The notes below the pieces were generated by a model. The model had not been told where the DNA came from and did no database searches. It saw nothing but the letters and a program-made list of their open reading frames with translations. Of a stretch of 64,000 nt of DNA, positions 44,401 to 57,300 are shown in pieces. The stretch's first letter is position 1, and every line of letters starts with the position of its first letter. Made by a program: the position numbers and the translations under genes. This DNA comes from Hexactinellida sp. DTS-2022 (Eukaryota; Porifera; Hexactinellida), in contig JAPNXP010000013.1 of assembly GCA_028753945.1 (NCBI GenBank), positions 3,100,001 through 3,164,000 on the forward strand, given 5' to 3'.

Positions 44401-45202
44401 GGCAACAACACAAGGCCTCCTCTTGCTCTATCCCGTGCAGATAAATCTCAACCCAGTCGCTGCTATTTATTGCCTACCCACCCAACCTTCTCTCTAAAGT
44501 TTAGTTCTCGCATCCAAGAATGGACGCTTATCCCTCAATCCAGTTGCTTCCCTACCCACTTTACCCTCTCATACGAGCTTTGATGTCACCTATTACCTAT
44601 TACTATATGAATTGGTGATTCTTGACATTGAATTTCTCAAATACAAAACAAGAAGTAAGGCAGAATACTGAAACGGACACCTCTGACAGTTTCTCATCCA
44701 CCTGGGCACATATGTTTTGGTGAGTTATCACTATTTGATTGCTCTATCTCTCTCTACTGATATACTATTGTACGATTAGTATGTGAATCACACTCCTCCA
44801 AAAGTTAGCCTTGTACTGAATGTAAATTGAGCCACTTAGATAGGTCTGTTTTATGATAACCTCATGATAGACCTTGGGTAACCATGCTTGCCTCTTTTGG
44901 GAAGTTTGAAACAACTGAGCTCGGTATATGTCTACCTGTTACCGCTATCCCTTGTCGTAATATTTAGAAAAGATACTGTTTGCTTCTGTATTTATTCATA
45001 TATTTCTAATAGACAATTATAATTAGTATATGTATAATCAGTTCATGCCTACAGTGCTAAATCCTACTAATTAATATATATATATATATACACTATGCTA
45101 TATTAATTTGTGTAACGACTGAATCTAATCTCTGAATGGGTCAGCTGGGGATCATCCATTGGTGCCCGCGTGAATTTAGTGCTTTGATGCGAGCGTGCCT
45201 GG
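44401..45202. other. Duplicated flank; (TA)n microsatellite
   Basis: TTTCTCATCCACCTGGGC (44,690) and AGACCTTGGGTAACCATGC (44,870) match 49,297 and 49,457 in the same order, marking a diverged segmental duplication. A (TA)n run lies at 45,073-45,090. The piggyBac gene lies between the two copies. Confidence 0.5.
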
Positions 45203-48115
45203 CTAATATTCGAAGTCATCCTCGGGTGAATCAGGATCATTTTCGCTGGAGCTCGGATACGCGGTTTGAGTCGAAGGTGCGTTTGGTGGCGGCACTATGA
45301 CTTGTTCCTGAGATTCAGATTCAGGTTCAGTCACGTCCTTGCTATGATGCTTCAAAAGATCAAGGAGATGCTGTCTGCCACATTCGAAACAGTAAAATTG
45401 TTTACAGGTGATGCAAGCTGTACGCCTTGATTTTCTGCAAATAAGACACCTCCTGACTCCTTTGCCTTCCAACTCTGGTATATGTTTCGTCGGTTGTATT
45501 TGATGCTGTACTATGTTGCCCAACGATTGTACTGGCAAGAGTGACTGTGCCAACTGGACGGATGATGTCATTTTCCGAGAAGTATAATTACCACAGAGAG
45601 ATAGAATTACACACTCTTTGAACCATGCCAAAGTGTGTCTATTTTGTGAAGCTGTGTTCCACTGACCGTTTGCCTGCTTAGCTGTTTTGAATAGGATCCA
45701 GGCGTTGACCATAGCTTTGTCTAGAATGTGGAAGAATATCTTGATATATCCGCGTTTGGATGTGAGAGGAATGGTATGTTGTCCCACGAGTCTGTCATGC
45801 CTATCAACCCCTCCCATCCTATAGTTGTATGCTTTCACAACAGGTGGACTCGCTATAAGCTGTCGAGTGTAATTTCCGTTTTCGTCCCGGATGTTCTTTC
45901 GGTGGCATTGAAGTTCCGCATCGGTTGGAATGGCGGGTATGCAGTTAGTGATGAATACTACTTGTTTGTTCGTCGTACGATACTTCTTATCCATCCAAAC
46001 GAGTAAGCACACCGGCTCTTCCGCCACAAGTTTCCTTTCTTCATCTTGCATTGTACGATGAGTGAAGTTGGCCTTATAGCTGTACCATTTGTATGCCCAG
46101 GTTAGAGGGTGCATTTTGGTGACCAGGTATTTCAGATCCTGCTCGAGGGAGGTTATGTCTGCTGTTCCAACCATGCCGGTTTGTCGTGCGCGAAGATAGG
46201 CAGCCAGGTCGAGATGCGAGAAGAACCTATCGCAATAAATGACATGACCCTTTTCGAAGTAGGGTTCAGCTAGTTGTAGCACAACATCACGCCCTCCCAC
46301 AGTCTGTACACTGCTGCCGAGATAGATGTTCTGGGTGAGGGAGTATCCGCAACAGGCACAGCAGATGGCCCATAACTTTATTCCGTATTTATTCGGCTTA
46401 GCGGGCATGTATTGACGCAGCACACTCCTCCCGTAGAACTTTACCATCTTTTCGTCGATGGAGAGTGCTCTAGCTGGCGTGAGAAGTTTCGCGGAGTTAT
46501 GATTGACATCAGTGAGCTGGTTGGCGAGTTTTGCCTCAAAGCGTCTGGCTGTGCCGAGGTCCTGAGGGATGGTTTCATTGTCCGTGAAGTGCAACATGGT
46601 TAGTAGCTGCTCGAAACGATCTCGCGAGGTGTGTGCTGTGAAATGTGGCAGATTGTAGATTGCGGATTTATGGAAATATGCTCGACGATTTGGAAACTGT
46701 GCCAGCGATGTCCAAAGGAGGAGTCCTATGAAGCAGCGCATCTCGTTGTAGGTGGGCACTTGCCAATTTTGTAGCCCCTTTTGGTTGCGGTAGAGTATGG
46801 TCTGATGGAGAAGGCTCTCTATTTGGTGTGGGCTGTAGATTGCGTCGAAAAATTCCACCGGTTCTTCGCAGTCGACTAGGTACCGTCCTTGTTGAGACAG
46901 TGTGTGCTGCTGAGATGGTGGATCAGGGTGTAGCTGATTGAGTGGTTCTGGAATGGCTGGTGCTACCTTGGAGATATTATCTAGTGAGTTTCTGTCTACT
47001 GATAGAGCATTTTCATATGGCTCCTGGAAGAAAGGCTGTGCTTGGAGAAATTCTGTGGATTGGATCGGACACCCTATGAGCTGTTTGTGCTCTGCGTCCC
47101 AGATCTCAGGATAGAATCGTTCAATGGGCGTGTTTCTTAGGGTCAGGCGTCTGCGATACTTTTTCTTTTCACATTGTGACTTTGTTTCCGTGTTTGCATC
47201 AATCGCGTATACATAGAGATCTACACGTGGTAGTCCTGTGGGTGATTTTAGATTGGTATCGGGCTTGAAGATGGGCCGGTTTTCCCAGATTTTGTAAATG
47301 TCGGGATAGTACTCGGGAATCTTATCTTTAGGAATGGGGGTTCGCATTGTGAATATTTGTGGGCTAGTTTGCAGTTGCATCTGTTCAGCGATGTAAGTGA
47401 CAGTTGTAAGGGGTTTGACTTGTTGAGATTCTGGATTGTAGCGAAAGTCAGTACGTTTGGTTCTGCTGTTGAGTATGGATGGGCTTGAGCTACGTTTTCC
47501 TGTTGACCGTGTATCGAAAGATGTTTGAGCTGGTGGTGGATAGGGATAGGTAAACTGTTGTGTGCTTGCTAGTATCTCTGTCTGAGAGGACGAGTGAATG
47601 TGTAGTTGTGGGAAGGCCATTCCAGCTAATTGGCTAGCAGGGCTGGACAGGGGGCTGCTAGTTGTAAATAAAGTATCCGACACGTCCTCGCTAGCTGTTG
47701 AAGGACCGAGTGTCGGGTTAATTGTGGAGGCGGTAGGCGTATTTGTTGAGCCAGGCACTGGGTTAGTTAAATAGTCTGCCTGTAGTAGACCGTAAAGTTC
47801 ATCGTCGTCCCCATCATCCTCCGACAGTGACTCATCGTCGGAATCGTTCTGATATTGGGTTGGAGCAGTGCCTGCTGGGTGAAGGCTCTGATTGTTATCA
47901 GTCTGCAGCTGATCGTCTTCCGGATCCACAGTTGTGAGTGTGGGAAAATTAGTTGCCATCTGATTTGACAGAGTTGTGCTTTTGAGTGTTGTGTGTGATT
48001 GAATAGTTGAATTATTGAAATTGGTAACGTTTGCACAAAATAATCGTCTATATTTAGGAGCTGGGTGCCACATGGACACAATGGAGTGGCTAAAAATAGA
48101 GAATGGAAATTCCAT
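45203..48115 (-). CDS. piggyBac transposase, intact, 970 residues
   Basis: A single uninterrupted frame. Residues 1-~270 are low-complexity, rich in Ser, Thr, Pro and Gln, with an acidic stretch at 91-106. The DDE domain spans about 410-850. It has the full piggyBac set: Asp554 (LSIDEKMVKFYG), Asp629 (VIYCDRFFSHLDL), and Asp771 with Asp774 (YNYRMGGVDRHDR). The C-terminus has a cysteine-rich finger, Cys890, 893, 901, 904, 909 and 912 with His916/923, the usual DNA-end-binding module; an acidic tail follows. The enzyme would cut and rejoin DNA at TTAA sites in the nucleus. The first ATG lies inside a tandem repeat; Met15 or Met53 are alternatives and the early residues look non-essential. It is longer than insect piggyBac (~594) because of the N-terminal extension. 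No flanking TTAA ends were identified, so an active element, a recent immobile copy or a domesticated gene are all possible. Confidence 0.96.
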   Translation of the reverse strand: MEFPFSIFSHSIVSMWHPAPKYRRLFCANVTNFNNSTIQSHTTLKSTTLSNQMATNFPTLTTVDPEDDQLQTDNNQSLHPAGTAPTQYQNDSDDESLSEDDGDDDELYGLLQADYLTNPVPGSTNTPTASTINPTLGPSTASEDVSDTLFTTSSPLSSPASQLAGMAFPQLHIHSSSQTEILASTQQFTYPYPPPAQTSFDTRSTGKRSSSPSILNSRTKRTDFRYNPESQQVKPLTTVTYIAEQMQLQTSPQIFTMRTPIPKDKIPEYYPDIYKIWENRPIFKPDTNLKSPTGLPRVDLYVYAIDANTETKSQCEKKKYRRRLTLRNTPIERFYPEIWDAEHKQLIGCPIQSTEFLQAQPFFQEPYENALSVDRNSLDNISKVAPAIPEPLNQLHPDPPSQQHTLSQQGRYLVDCEEPVEFFDAIYSPHQIESLLHQTILYRNQKGLQNWQVPTYNEMRCFIGLLLWTSLAQFPNRRAYFHKSAIYNLPHFTAHTSRDRFEQLLTMLHFTDNETIPQDLGTARRFEAKLANQLTDVNHNSAKLLTPARALSIDEKMVKFYGRSVLRQYMPAKPNKYGIKLWAICCACCGYSLTQNIYLGSSVQTVGGRDVVLQLAEPYFEKGHVIYCDRFFSHLDLAAYLRARQTGMVGTADITSLEQDLKYLVTKMHPLTWAYKWYSYKANFTHRTMQDEERKLVAEEPVCLLVWMDKKYRTTNKQVVFITNCIPAIPTDAELQCHRKNIRDENGNYTRQLIASPPVVKAYNYRMGGVDRHDRLVGQHTIPLTSKRGYIKIFFHILDKAMVNAWILFKTAKQANGQWNTASQNRHTLAWFKECVILSLCGNYTSRKMTSSVQLAQSLLPVQSLGNIVQHQIQPTKHIPELEGKGVRRCLICRKSRRTACITCKQFYCFECGRQHLLDLLKHHSKDVTEPESESQEQVIVPPPNAPSTQTAYPSSSENDPDSPEDDFEY

Positions 48116-48450
48116 GATCAGTGACGCAAAAGGAATCCTATTTCAAAGCTGATCGTATTACCATGTGTGGCAGTAATGATTTCTCCATCAAGCCAGCAGC
48201 AGTGAAGTGGCAAAAAATAGAGATTGGAAATTCAATGATCAGTGACGCAAAAGGAATCCTATTTCAAAGCTGATCGTATTACCATGTGTGGCAGTAATAG
48301 TTTCTCCATCAAGCCAGGAGCAGCAGTGAAGTGGCTAAAAATAGAGATTGGAAATTCCATGATCAGTGACGCAAAAGGAATCCTATTTCAAAGCTGATCG
48401 TATTACCATGTGTGGCTGTAAAACTTTCTCCTTCAAGCCAGCCGCACTCA
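48088..48450. repeat. Tandem repeat, ~122 bp x 3, over the piggyBac start
   Basis: Units begin GGCTAAAAATAGAGA at 48,088, GGCAAAAAATAGAGA at 48,209 and again at 48,333. They share AGTGACGCAAAAGGAATCCT and GATCGTATTACCATGTGTGG. The first copy contains the predicted start codon of the transposase on the minus strand, so the array covers the promoter and 5' end. Repeats at this place could bind the transposase or drive transcription. Confidence 0.95.
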
Positions 48451-50124
48451 CGTAATGTTTATTTGAAAATTGTGAATGGCAGCTATTTTTTCAAATGTTT
48501 TCAATGATGAAGTACTTTTTCCTAAAAATTATCATGACCATATTGCTATTATTCCAATCCTATCTCAATTGCTTGTTCGCCCTGATAATTCTCATAATTG
48601 CAAAACACAACAACTAGTCTTCTTTCGTATCCATATGCAATCACAATCTTTTGTAAGTATTCAAACAGCAACCTCTTATCCATCAAATCTGTGTTGATTA
48701 CTGACGCTCTATCTCGTTCCCCCAATTTTCTATCCTGGTGTAATACTGCTAATGGTTCTTGACTATTTTCCTCTCAACTACATTGCTCATATGATATCAT
48801 ATGTTGTAACCGCATGGCATTTTTATTTTTATCCTTGAATTTGTATATTATTCTTTCTCCTGCCCTTCTTATCGTGGAATAGTTTGAATTTCATTCGTTA
48901 TATATGTGTATATTCCTGTTTGTATCCACGTACCTGTCTCCCATTTTTGAATTGCTAGCTTGATATGACAATTTGTATTTTTTTTCTTCCACAACCAGAC
49001 TATTTATTGTATGATTTCTCTCTGTTGAGAATCTTGCAAAATTATTACTGAGAAGTTTTATTATTTGTATCAACATATTTGTATTCCAAGTTCTGAATTG
49101 CTACCGTCGAAATGGCACACTCTGATATTGTTTTCTGAATATGCAAACTAATATTTTATATAATTGAGCTTTGCTTAGTACCTTGTAAAGTATTACCGAG
49201 AAGGATCCTTGTCTATTGTCGGCTGTGCACTGTGCACTACCCAGCCTCATTAGTGCTTCCACTGACAGCATTCAGTAGTCACACACCTGACACTTTCTCA
49301 TCCATCATGACCGGTTGTTTGTGAGTTATTGCTTACTATGCACTCAGCTTTCAAAGCCTGCTTGCCCCATGGTTATTTCGGCTCAAATAAGTTGGAAATG
49401 CACTGAATACAAATTCATGCACTTTGGTGAGTTTGTTTTTCTAATCTTCTCATAATAGACCTAGGGTAAGCATGCCTGGCTCTATTTTCTAACCTGTGTA
49501 CTATGCTACTATAGTATGAGCTTGGAGTACTTTCAACTCCACTAACCATTGATCAATTATACCATATAATGTACACTGCGCCCAGAGAAACGGATGCAGT
49601 TATAATTATAGCTGCAGATAGCGAGATATATTTATAAATTGATTTTTACTCCTAGATTGCAACCAATAAATTCTAGCAAGAAGCTTGATCGCTGTTGCAA
49701 AACACTCATTACTCTACTGATATAGGTGGGCAGCACAACTCTAGAATTATAAGTAACAGTAACAAACAAAGATATTTTGTCCCATACCATTACTCGTATT
49801 GCTACCGACTATTAGTGATCTCTTCGTTTTTTGGGGGCCTGAATGTTTTTGATTTTTGGGACCTAATTTTATTTATGAGTTTTCGATAATATCATATGTT
49901 GTTAGAATGTATACTTATATATACTACATATATATTCTAGTCGGTTGATAATCGTATTGAGGCTCATATTAGATACCAATGTTTACCCCTGAAGCAGTAA
50001 CAATTTCTTTTTTCCGGTTCTTGGTAGACACTCGGCATGTTTTTGGTTTTATTTTATCTGGCACACTATATCAATATTTATTGTGACTTGTAGTAATGAT
50101 TTATACAATGTTTTACCAAGCTGT
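48451..50124. other. Intergenic DNA with a duplicated segment
   Basis: 49,290-49,480 matches 44,680-44,900 in scattered blocks in the same orientation. No gene was recognised; the short open frames have no domain. Confidence 0.45.
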
Positions 50125-50212
50125 GTTTCTTCAGGTAGTGGGTCTTCTCAACTTCCTTAGCCTAGACAATGACAGTCTCTCATATCCAGAGCACATTTTG
50201 CATAGGTTAGTC
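50125..50212 (+). CDS. Candidate upstream exon of the phosphatase gene
   Basis: Between TTCAG and the donor GTTAGT an open stretch reads VVGLLNFLSLDNDSLSYPEHILH. Dual-specificity phosphatases carry a FLGS-x-x-A/D segment at this position. The unit is also tandemly duplicated at 41,736-42,260. Splice sites are inferred from sequence only. Confidence 0.4.
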
Positions 50213-50271
50213 TTATTGTAAATTAGTGTGCTGATGGTATATATAATATTCCTCCCATCATATTTCTACAG

Positions 50272-50694
50272 TTCCACGTGCATTGCAATATTCGCTGGAC
50301 CTTCCTCCAATCAATTGTCTACTGGACTGACATCCCAAACCATTTCATCGACAGAGAAATACAATACCTAAATCTACCTGCTCTGGACTCCCACAGACAA
50401 ACACTGACAGAATTCTTTGAAGTTGCATTCAGCTTCATAGAAGCTGCCAAAGAGAAATACGGTCGAGGATTAGTCCACTGTCACGCAGGCATTTCTCGAT
50501 CATCCAGCATGGTGATCGCATACCTTATGTGGTCCCGTCGATGGAGGTTCACAGAGTCAATCTTGTTCGTAAAACAACAGAGATCCTGCATCGGCCCCAA
50601 TATCGGATTCATCGGACAATTGATGGAACTGGATAAATTTTTATACAGAAACATAATTGTTAGTAAAATCATAATTGTTAGTTATAATTGTTAG
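50272..50694 (+). CDS. Dual-specificity protein phosphatase, catalytic exon
   Basis: After an acceptor TTCTACAG the frame reads FHVHCNIRW, then IQYLNLPALDSHRQTLTEFF with the general-acid Asp (50,386-50,388), and GLVHCHAGISRSSSMVIAYL, the Cys-x5-Arg signature (Cys 50,479-50,481, Arg 50,497-50,499). Asp and Cys are 31 residues apart, as expected for VHR/MKP-like enzymes that remove phosphate from Ser/Thr and Tyr. The last helices follow to LDKFLYRN; the remaining residues come from a local TAATTGTTAGT repeat. There is no ATG at the beginning, so it is a downstream exon; the first ~30 residues look imperfect compared with the family. Catalytic residues are intact. It could be a functional last exon or a recent pseudogene of a tandem cluster. 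Confidence 0.82.
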   Translation, partial: FHVHCNIRWTFLQSIVYWTDIPNHFIDREIQYLNLPALDSHRQTLTEFFEVAFSFIEAAKEKYGRGLVHCHAGISRSSSMVIAYLMWSRRWRFTESILFVKQQRSCIGPNIGFIGQLMELDKFLYRNIIVSKIIIVSYNC

Positions 50695-51344
50695 TAAAAG
50701 AAACTCTGTCTCCTGGAACTTCGAGTATATACTCATGGCAATTAGCATAAGTGTATTAAGCTCCTATTAGTTGAGATAGACTGAACACGGAGGTAAGGCC
50801 CCCAGGCATCGCGGCATGTATTATGTACAAATTTTAACGTAGGAGAGTATTCACACTGTTTAGCGATAAAATAATTGATTTGAAAGTAAATCTCCTGGAC
50901 TGGACCTAGACACCCTCCTAGACATCCTGCTGCCAAAAGTGTTCCTATTGTTATTCAAGGACGGGAGGAAGACTCATCCTGAAGTCTGTATTCAAGTTGT
51001 CGTTTCACTCTTTCACCCATCCTGGTTATAGCGATCCCCAATGCGAAGTGTTTACACTCAAAGCTCGACACCCTCCCACATACGATATGATCTAACACCA
51101 TATGGTCTCAAACAGGGATTGACAGAACTTTTTGTATGCCTAGCCAGACCAAAAGCTATAGATTATACTCATACGTCTGATCCGTTCATAACATATTTCT
51201 ATGTAATACCTATTAGTTTATTCCTCAATGTTAGTCTCAAATTACGTATGTTTTCAGAAATTATTAGAATGTAATGTTTCTATAGTTTGTAATGGTTATG
51301 ATTATTAACCTTCGTTCATAATAATGATACCGAAAAAGTATGTT
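50695..51344. other. 3' flank of the phosphatase exon
   Basis: It contains the segments shared with 42,700-42,950 (CCCAATGCGAAGTGTTTACA; CTCAATGTTAGTCTCAAATT). No further coding exon supported. The satellite begins at about 51,345. Confidence 0.5.
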
Positions 51345-54300
51345 ACTATTCGAGTTTGAATAGCAACGGTAATAATGAAAATTTACAAAATTGATACTAA
51401 TACAGAACAATTCTATTATAAGTTTGACTAGCAACGGTCAGAATGCTAATTTACAAAGTTGATACTAATACAGTACATTTCTATTCTAAGTTTGAATAGC
51501 AACGATAATATTGTAAATTTACAAAATTGATACTAATACAGAACATTTCTATTCCTAGTTTGAATAGCAACGGTAAGAATGCTAATTTACAAAGCTGATA
51601 CTAATACAGAACATTTCTATTCTAAGTTTGATTGTAACAGTAGGAATGCTAATTTACATGCTTACTAATACAGAACATTTCTATTATAAGTTTGACTAGC
51701 AACGGTCAGAATGCTAATTTACAAAGCTGATACTAATACAGAACATTTCTATTCCTAGTTTGAATAGCAACGGTAAGAATGCTAATTTACAAAGCTGATA
51801 CTAATACAGAACATTTCTATTCTAAGTTTGACTAGTAACGGTCAGAATGCTAATTTACAAAGCTGATACTAATATAGAACATTTCTATTCCTAGTTTGAA
51901 TAGCAACGGTAAGAAAGCTAATTTACAAAGCTGATACTAATACAGAACAATTCTATTCCTTGTTTGAATAGCAACAGTAAGAATGCTAATTTACAAGCTT
52001 ACTAATACAGAACATTTCTATTCCTAGTTTGAATAGCAACGGTAAGAATGCTAATTTACAAAGCTGATACTAATACAGAACATTTCTATTCTAAGTTTGA
52101 CTAGTAACGGTCAGAATGCTAATTTACAAAGCTGATACTAATATAGAACATTTCTATTCCTAGTTTGAATAGCAACGGTAAGAAAGCTAATTTACAAAGC
52201 TGATACTAATACAGAACAATTCTATTCCTTGTTTGAATAGCAACAGTAAGAATGCTAATTTACAAGCTTACTAATACCGAACATTTCTATTATAAGTTTG
52301 ACTAGCAACGGTAGGAATGCTAATTTACAAAGTTGATACTAATACAGAACATTTCTATTATAAGTTTGACTAGCAACGGTAGGAATGCTAATTTACAAGC
52401 TTACTAATACAGAACATTTCTATTATAAGTTTGAGTAGCAACGGTAAGAATGCTAATTTACAAAGTTGATACTAATACAGAACATTTCGTTTCTAAGTAA
52501 GAATAGCAACTGTAAGAATGCTAATTTACAAGCTTACTAATACAGAACATTTCTAGTATAAGTTTGACTTGTAACGGTAAGATTGCTAATTTACATGCTT
52601 ACTAATATAGAAGATTTCTATTATAAGTTTGACTAGCAACAGTAAGAATGCTAATTTACAAAATTGATACTAATACAGAACATTTCTATTATATGTTTGA
52701 CAAGCCACGATAAGATTGCTAATTTAAAAGCTGATACTAATACAGAACATTTCTATTCTAAGTTTGACTAGCAACGGTATTAATGCTAATTTACAAAGTT
52801 GATACTAATACAGAACATTTCGTTTCTAAGTTTGAATAGTAAATGTAAGAATGCTAATTTACAAGCTTACTAATACAGAACATTTCTATTATAAGTTTGA
52901 CTTGTAACGGTAAGATTGCTAATTTACATGCTTATAAATATAGAAGATTTCTATTATAAGTTTGACTAGCAACGGTCAGAATGCTAATTTACAAAATTGA
53001 TACTAATACAGAACATTTCTATTCCTAGTTTGAATAGCAACGGTAGTAATGTAAATTTACAAAATTGATACTAATACAGAACATTTCTATTCTAAGTTTG
53101 ACTAGTAACGGTAAGAATGCTAATTTACAAAGTTGATACTAATACAGAACATTTCTATCCTAAGTTTGACTAGTAACGGTAAGAATGCTAATTTACAAAG
53201 TTGATACTAATACAGAACATTTCTATTCTAAGTTTGACTAGCAACGGTAGGAATGCTAATTTACAAGCTTACTAATACAGAACATTTCTATTATAAGTTT
53301 GACTAGCAACGGGGGGAATGCTAATTTATAAAGTTGATACTAATACAGAACATTAATATTCTAAGTTTGACTAGTAACGGTAATAATGCTAATTTACAAA
53401 ATTGATACTAATACAGAACATTTCTATTCTAAGTTTGACTAGCAACAGTAAGAATGCTAATTACAAAATTGATACTAATACAGAACAATTCTATTCCTTG
53501 TTTGAATAGCAACAGTAAGAATGCTAATTTACAAGCTTACTAATACCGAACATTTCTATTATAAGTTTGACTAGCAACGGTAGGAATGCTAATTTACAAA
53601 GTTGATACTAATACAGAACATTTCTATTATAAGTTTGACTAGCAACGGTAGGAATGCTAATTAACAAACTTACTAATACAGAACATTTCTATTATAAGTT
53701 TGAGTAGCAACGGTAAGAATGCTAATTTACAAAGTTGAGACTAATACAGAACATTTCGTTTCTAAGTAAGAATAGCAACTGTAAGAATGCTAATTTACAA
53801 GCTTACTAATACAGAACATTTCTATTATAAGTTTGACTTGTAACGGTAAGATTGCTAATTTACATGCTTACTAATACAGAACATTTCTATTATAAGTTTG
53901 ACTAGCAACAGTAAGAATGCTAATTTACAAAATTGATACTAATACAGAACATTTCTATTAAAGATTTACTAGCAACGGTAATAATGCTAATTCACAAAAT
54001 TGATACTAATACAGAACATTTCTATTCTAAGTTTGACTAGCAACAGTAAGAATGCTAATTACAAAATTGATACTAACACAGAACATTTCTATTCCTTGTT
54101 TGAATAGCCACGGTAAGAATGCTAATTTACAAGCTTACTAATACAGAACATTTCTATTATATGTTTGACAAGCCACGATAAGATTGCTAATTTAAAAGCT
54201 GATACTAATACAGAACATTTCTATTCTAAGTTTGACTAGGAACGGTAAGAATGCTAATTTACAAAGTTGATACTAATACAGAACATTTCGTTTCTAAGTT

Positions 54301-57300
54301 TGAATAGCAAATGTAAGAATGCTAATTTACAAGCTTACTAATACAGAACATTTCTATTATAAGTTTGACTTGTAACGGTAAGATTGCTAATTTACATGCA
54401 TACTAATATAGAAGATTTATATTATAAGTTTGACTAGCAACGGTCAGAATGCTAATTTACAAAATTGATACTAATACAGAACATTTCTATTCCTAGTTTG
54501 AATAGCAACGGTAATAATGTAAATTTACAAAATTGATACTAATACAGAACAATTCTATTATAAGTTTTACTAGCAACGGTAATAATGTAAATTTACAAAA
54601 TTGATACTAATACAGAACATTTCTATTATAAGTTTGACTAGCAACAGTAAGAATGCTAATTTACAAAATTGATACTAATACAGAACATTTCTATTATAAG
54701 TTTGACTAGCAACAGTAAGAATGCTAATTTACATAATTGATACTAATACAGAACATTTCTATTATAGATTTACTAGCAACGGTAATAATGCTAATTTACA
54801 AAATTGATACTAATACAGAACATTTCTATTCTAAGTTTGACTAGCAACAGTAAGAATGCTAATTAGAAAATTGATACTAATACAGAACATTTCTATTCCT
54901 AGTTTGAATAGCAACGGTAAGAATGCTAATTTACAAAGCTGATACTAATACAGAACATTTCTATTGTAAGTTTGACTAGTAACGGTCAGAATGCTAATTT
55001 ACAAAGCTGATGCTAATATAGAACATTTCTATTCCTTGTTTGAATAGCAACAGTAAGAATGCTAATTTACAAGCTTACTAATACCGAACATTTCTATTAT
55101 AAGTTTGACTAGCAACGGTAGGAATGCTAATTTACAAAGTTGATACTAATACAGAACATTTCTATTTTAAGTTTGACTAGCAACGGTAGGAATGCTAATT
55201 TACAAGCTTACTAATACAGAACATTTCTATTATAAGTTTGAGTAGCAACGGTAAGAATGCTAATTTACAAAGTTGATACTAATACAGAACATTTCGTTTC
55301 TAAGTAAGAATAGCAACTGTAAGAATGCTAATTTACAAGCTTACTAATACAGAACATTTCTATTATAAGTTTGACTTGTAACGGTAAGATTGCTAATTTA
55401 CATGCTTACTAATATAGAAGATTTCTATTATAAGTTTGACTAGCAACAGTAAGAATGCTAATTTACAAAATTGATACTAATACAGAACATTTCTATTATA
55501 GATTTACTAGCAACGGTAATAATGCTAATTTACAAAATTGATACTAATACAGAACATTTCTATTCTAAGTTCGACTAGCAACAGTAAGAATGCTAATTAC
55601 AAAATTGATACTAACACAGAACATTTCTATTCCTTGTTTGAATAGCCACGGTAAGAATGCTAATTTACAAGCTTACTAATACAGAACATTTCTATTATAT
55701 GTTTGACAAGCCACGATAAGATTGCTAATTTAAAAGCTGATACTAATACAGAACATTTCTATTATAAGTTTGACTTGTAACGGTAAGATTGCTAATTTAC
55801 ATGCATACTAATATAGAAGATTTATATTATAAGTTTGACTAGCAACGGTCAGAATGCTAATTTACAAAATTGATACTAATACAGAACATTTCTATTCCTA
55901 GTTTGAATAGCAACGGTAATAATGTAAATTTACAAAATTGATACTAATACAGAACAATTCTATTATAAGTTTTACTAGCAACGGTAATAATGTAAATTTA
56001 CAAAATTGATACTAATACAGAACATTTCTATTATAAGTTTGACTAGCAACAGTAAGAATGCTAATTTACATAATTGATACTAATACAGAACATTTCTATT
56101 ATAGATTTACTAGCAACGGTAATAATGCTAATTTACAAAATTGATACTAATACAGAACATTTCTATTCTAAGTTTGACTAGCAACAGTAAGAATGCTAAT
56201 TAGAAAATTGATACTAATACAGAACATTTCTATTCCTAGTTTGAATAGCAACGGTAAGAATGCTAATTTACAAAGCTGATACTAATACAGAACATTTCTA
56301 TTGTAAGTTTGACTAGTAACGGTCAGAATGCTAATTTACAAAGCTGATGCTAATATAGAACATTTCTATTCCTAGTTTGAATAGCAACGGTAAGAAAGCT
56401 AATTTACAAAGCTGATACTAATACAGAACAATTCTATTCCTTGTTTGAATAGCAACAGTAAGAATGCTAATTTACAAGCTTACTAATACCGAACATTTCT
56501 ATTATAAGTTTGACTAGCAACGGTAGGAATGCTAATTTACAAAGTTGATACTAATACAGAACATTTCTATTATAAGTTTGACTAGCAACGGTAGGAATGC
56601 TAATTTACAAGCTTACTAATACAGAACATTTCTATTATAAGTTTGAGATGCAACGGTAAGAATGCTAATTTACAAAGTTGATACTAATACAGAACATTTC
56701 GTTTCTAAGTAAGAATAGCAACTGTAAGAATGCTAATTTACAAGCTCACTAATACAGAACATTTCTATTATAAGTTTGACTTGTAACGGTAAGATTGCTA
56801 ATTTACATGCTTACTAATATAGAAGATTTCTAATATAAGTTTGACTAGCAACAGTAAGAATGCTAATTTACAAAATTGATACTAATACAGAACATTTCTA
56901 TTATAGATTTACTAGCAACGGTAATAATGCTAATTTACAAAATTGATACTAATACAGAACATTTCTATTCTAAGTTTGACTAGCAACAGTAAGAATGCTA
57001 ATTAGAAAATTGATACTAATACAGAACATTTCTATTCCTAGTTTGAATAGCAACGGTAAGAATGCTAATTTACAAAGCTGATACTAATACAGAACATTTC
57101 TATTCTAAGTTTGACTAGTAACGGTCAGAATGCTAATTTACAAAGCTGATACTAATATAGAACATTTCTATTCCTAGTTTGAATAGCAACGGTAAGAAAG
57201 CTAATTTACAAAGCTGATACTAATACAGAACAATTCTATTCCTTGTTTGAATAGCAACAGTAAGAATGCTAATTTACAAGCTTACTAATACCGAACATTT

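Noticed and set aside
45728..46603. Plus-strand open frames opposite the piggyBac gene
   Set aside because: Shadows of the intact minus-strand coding sequence.
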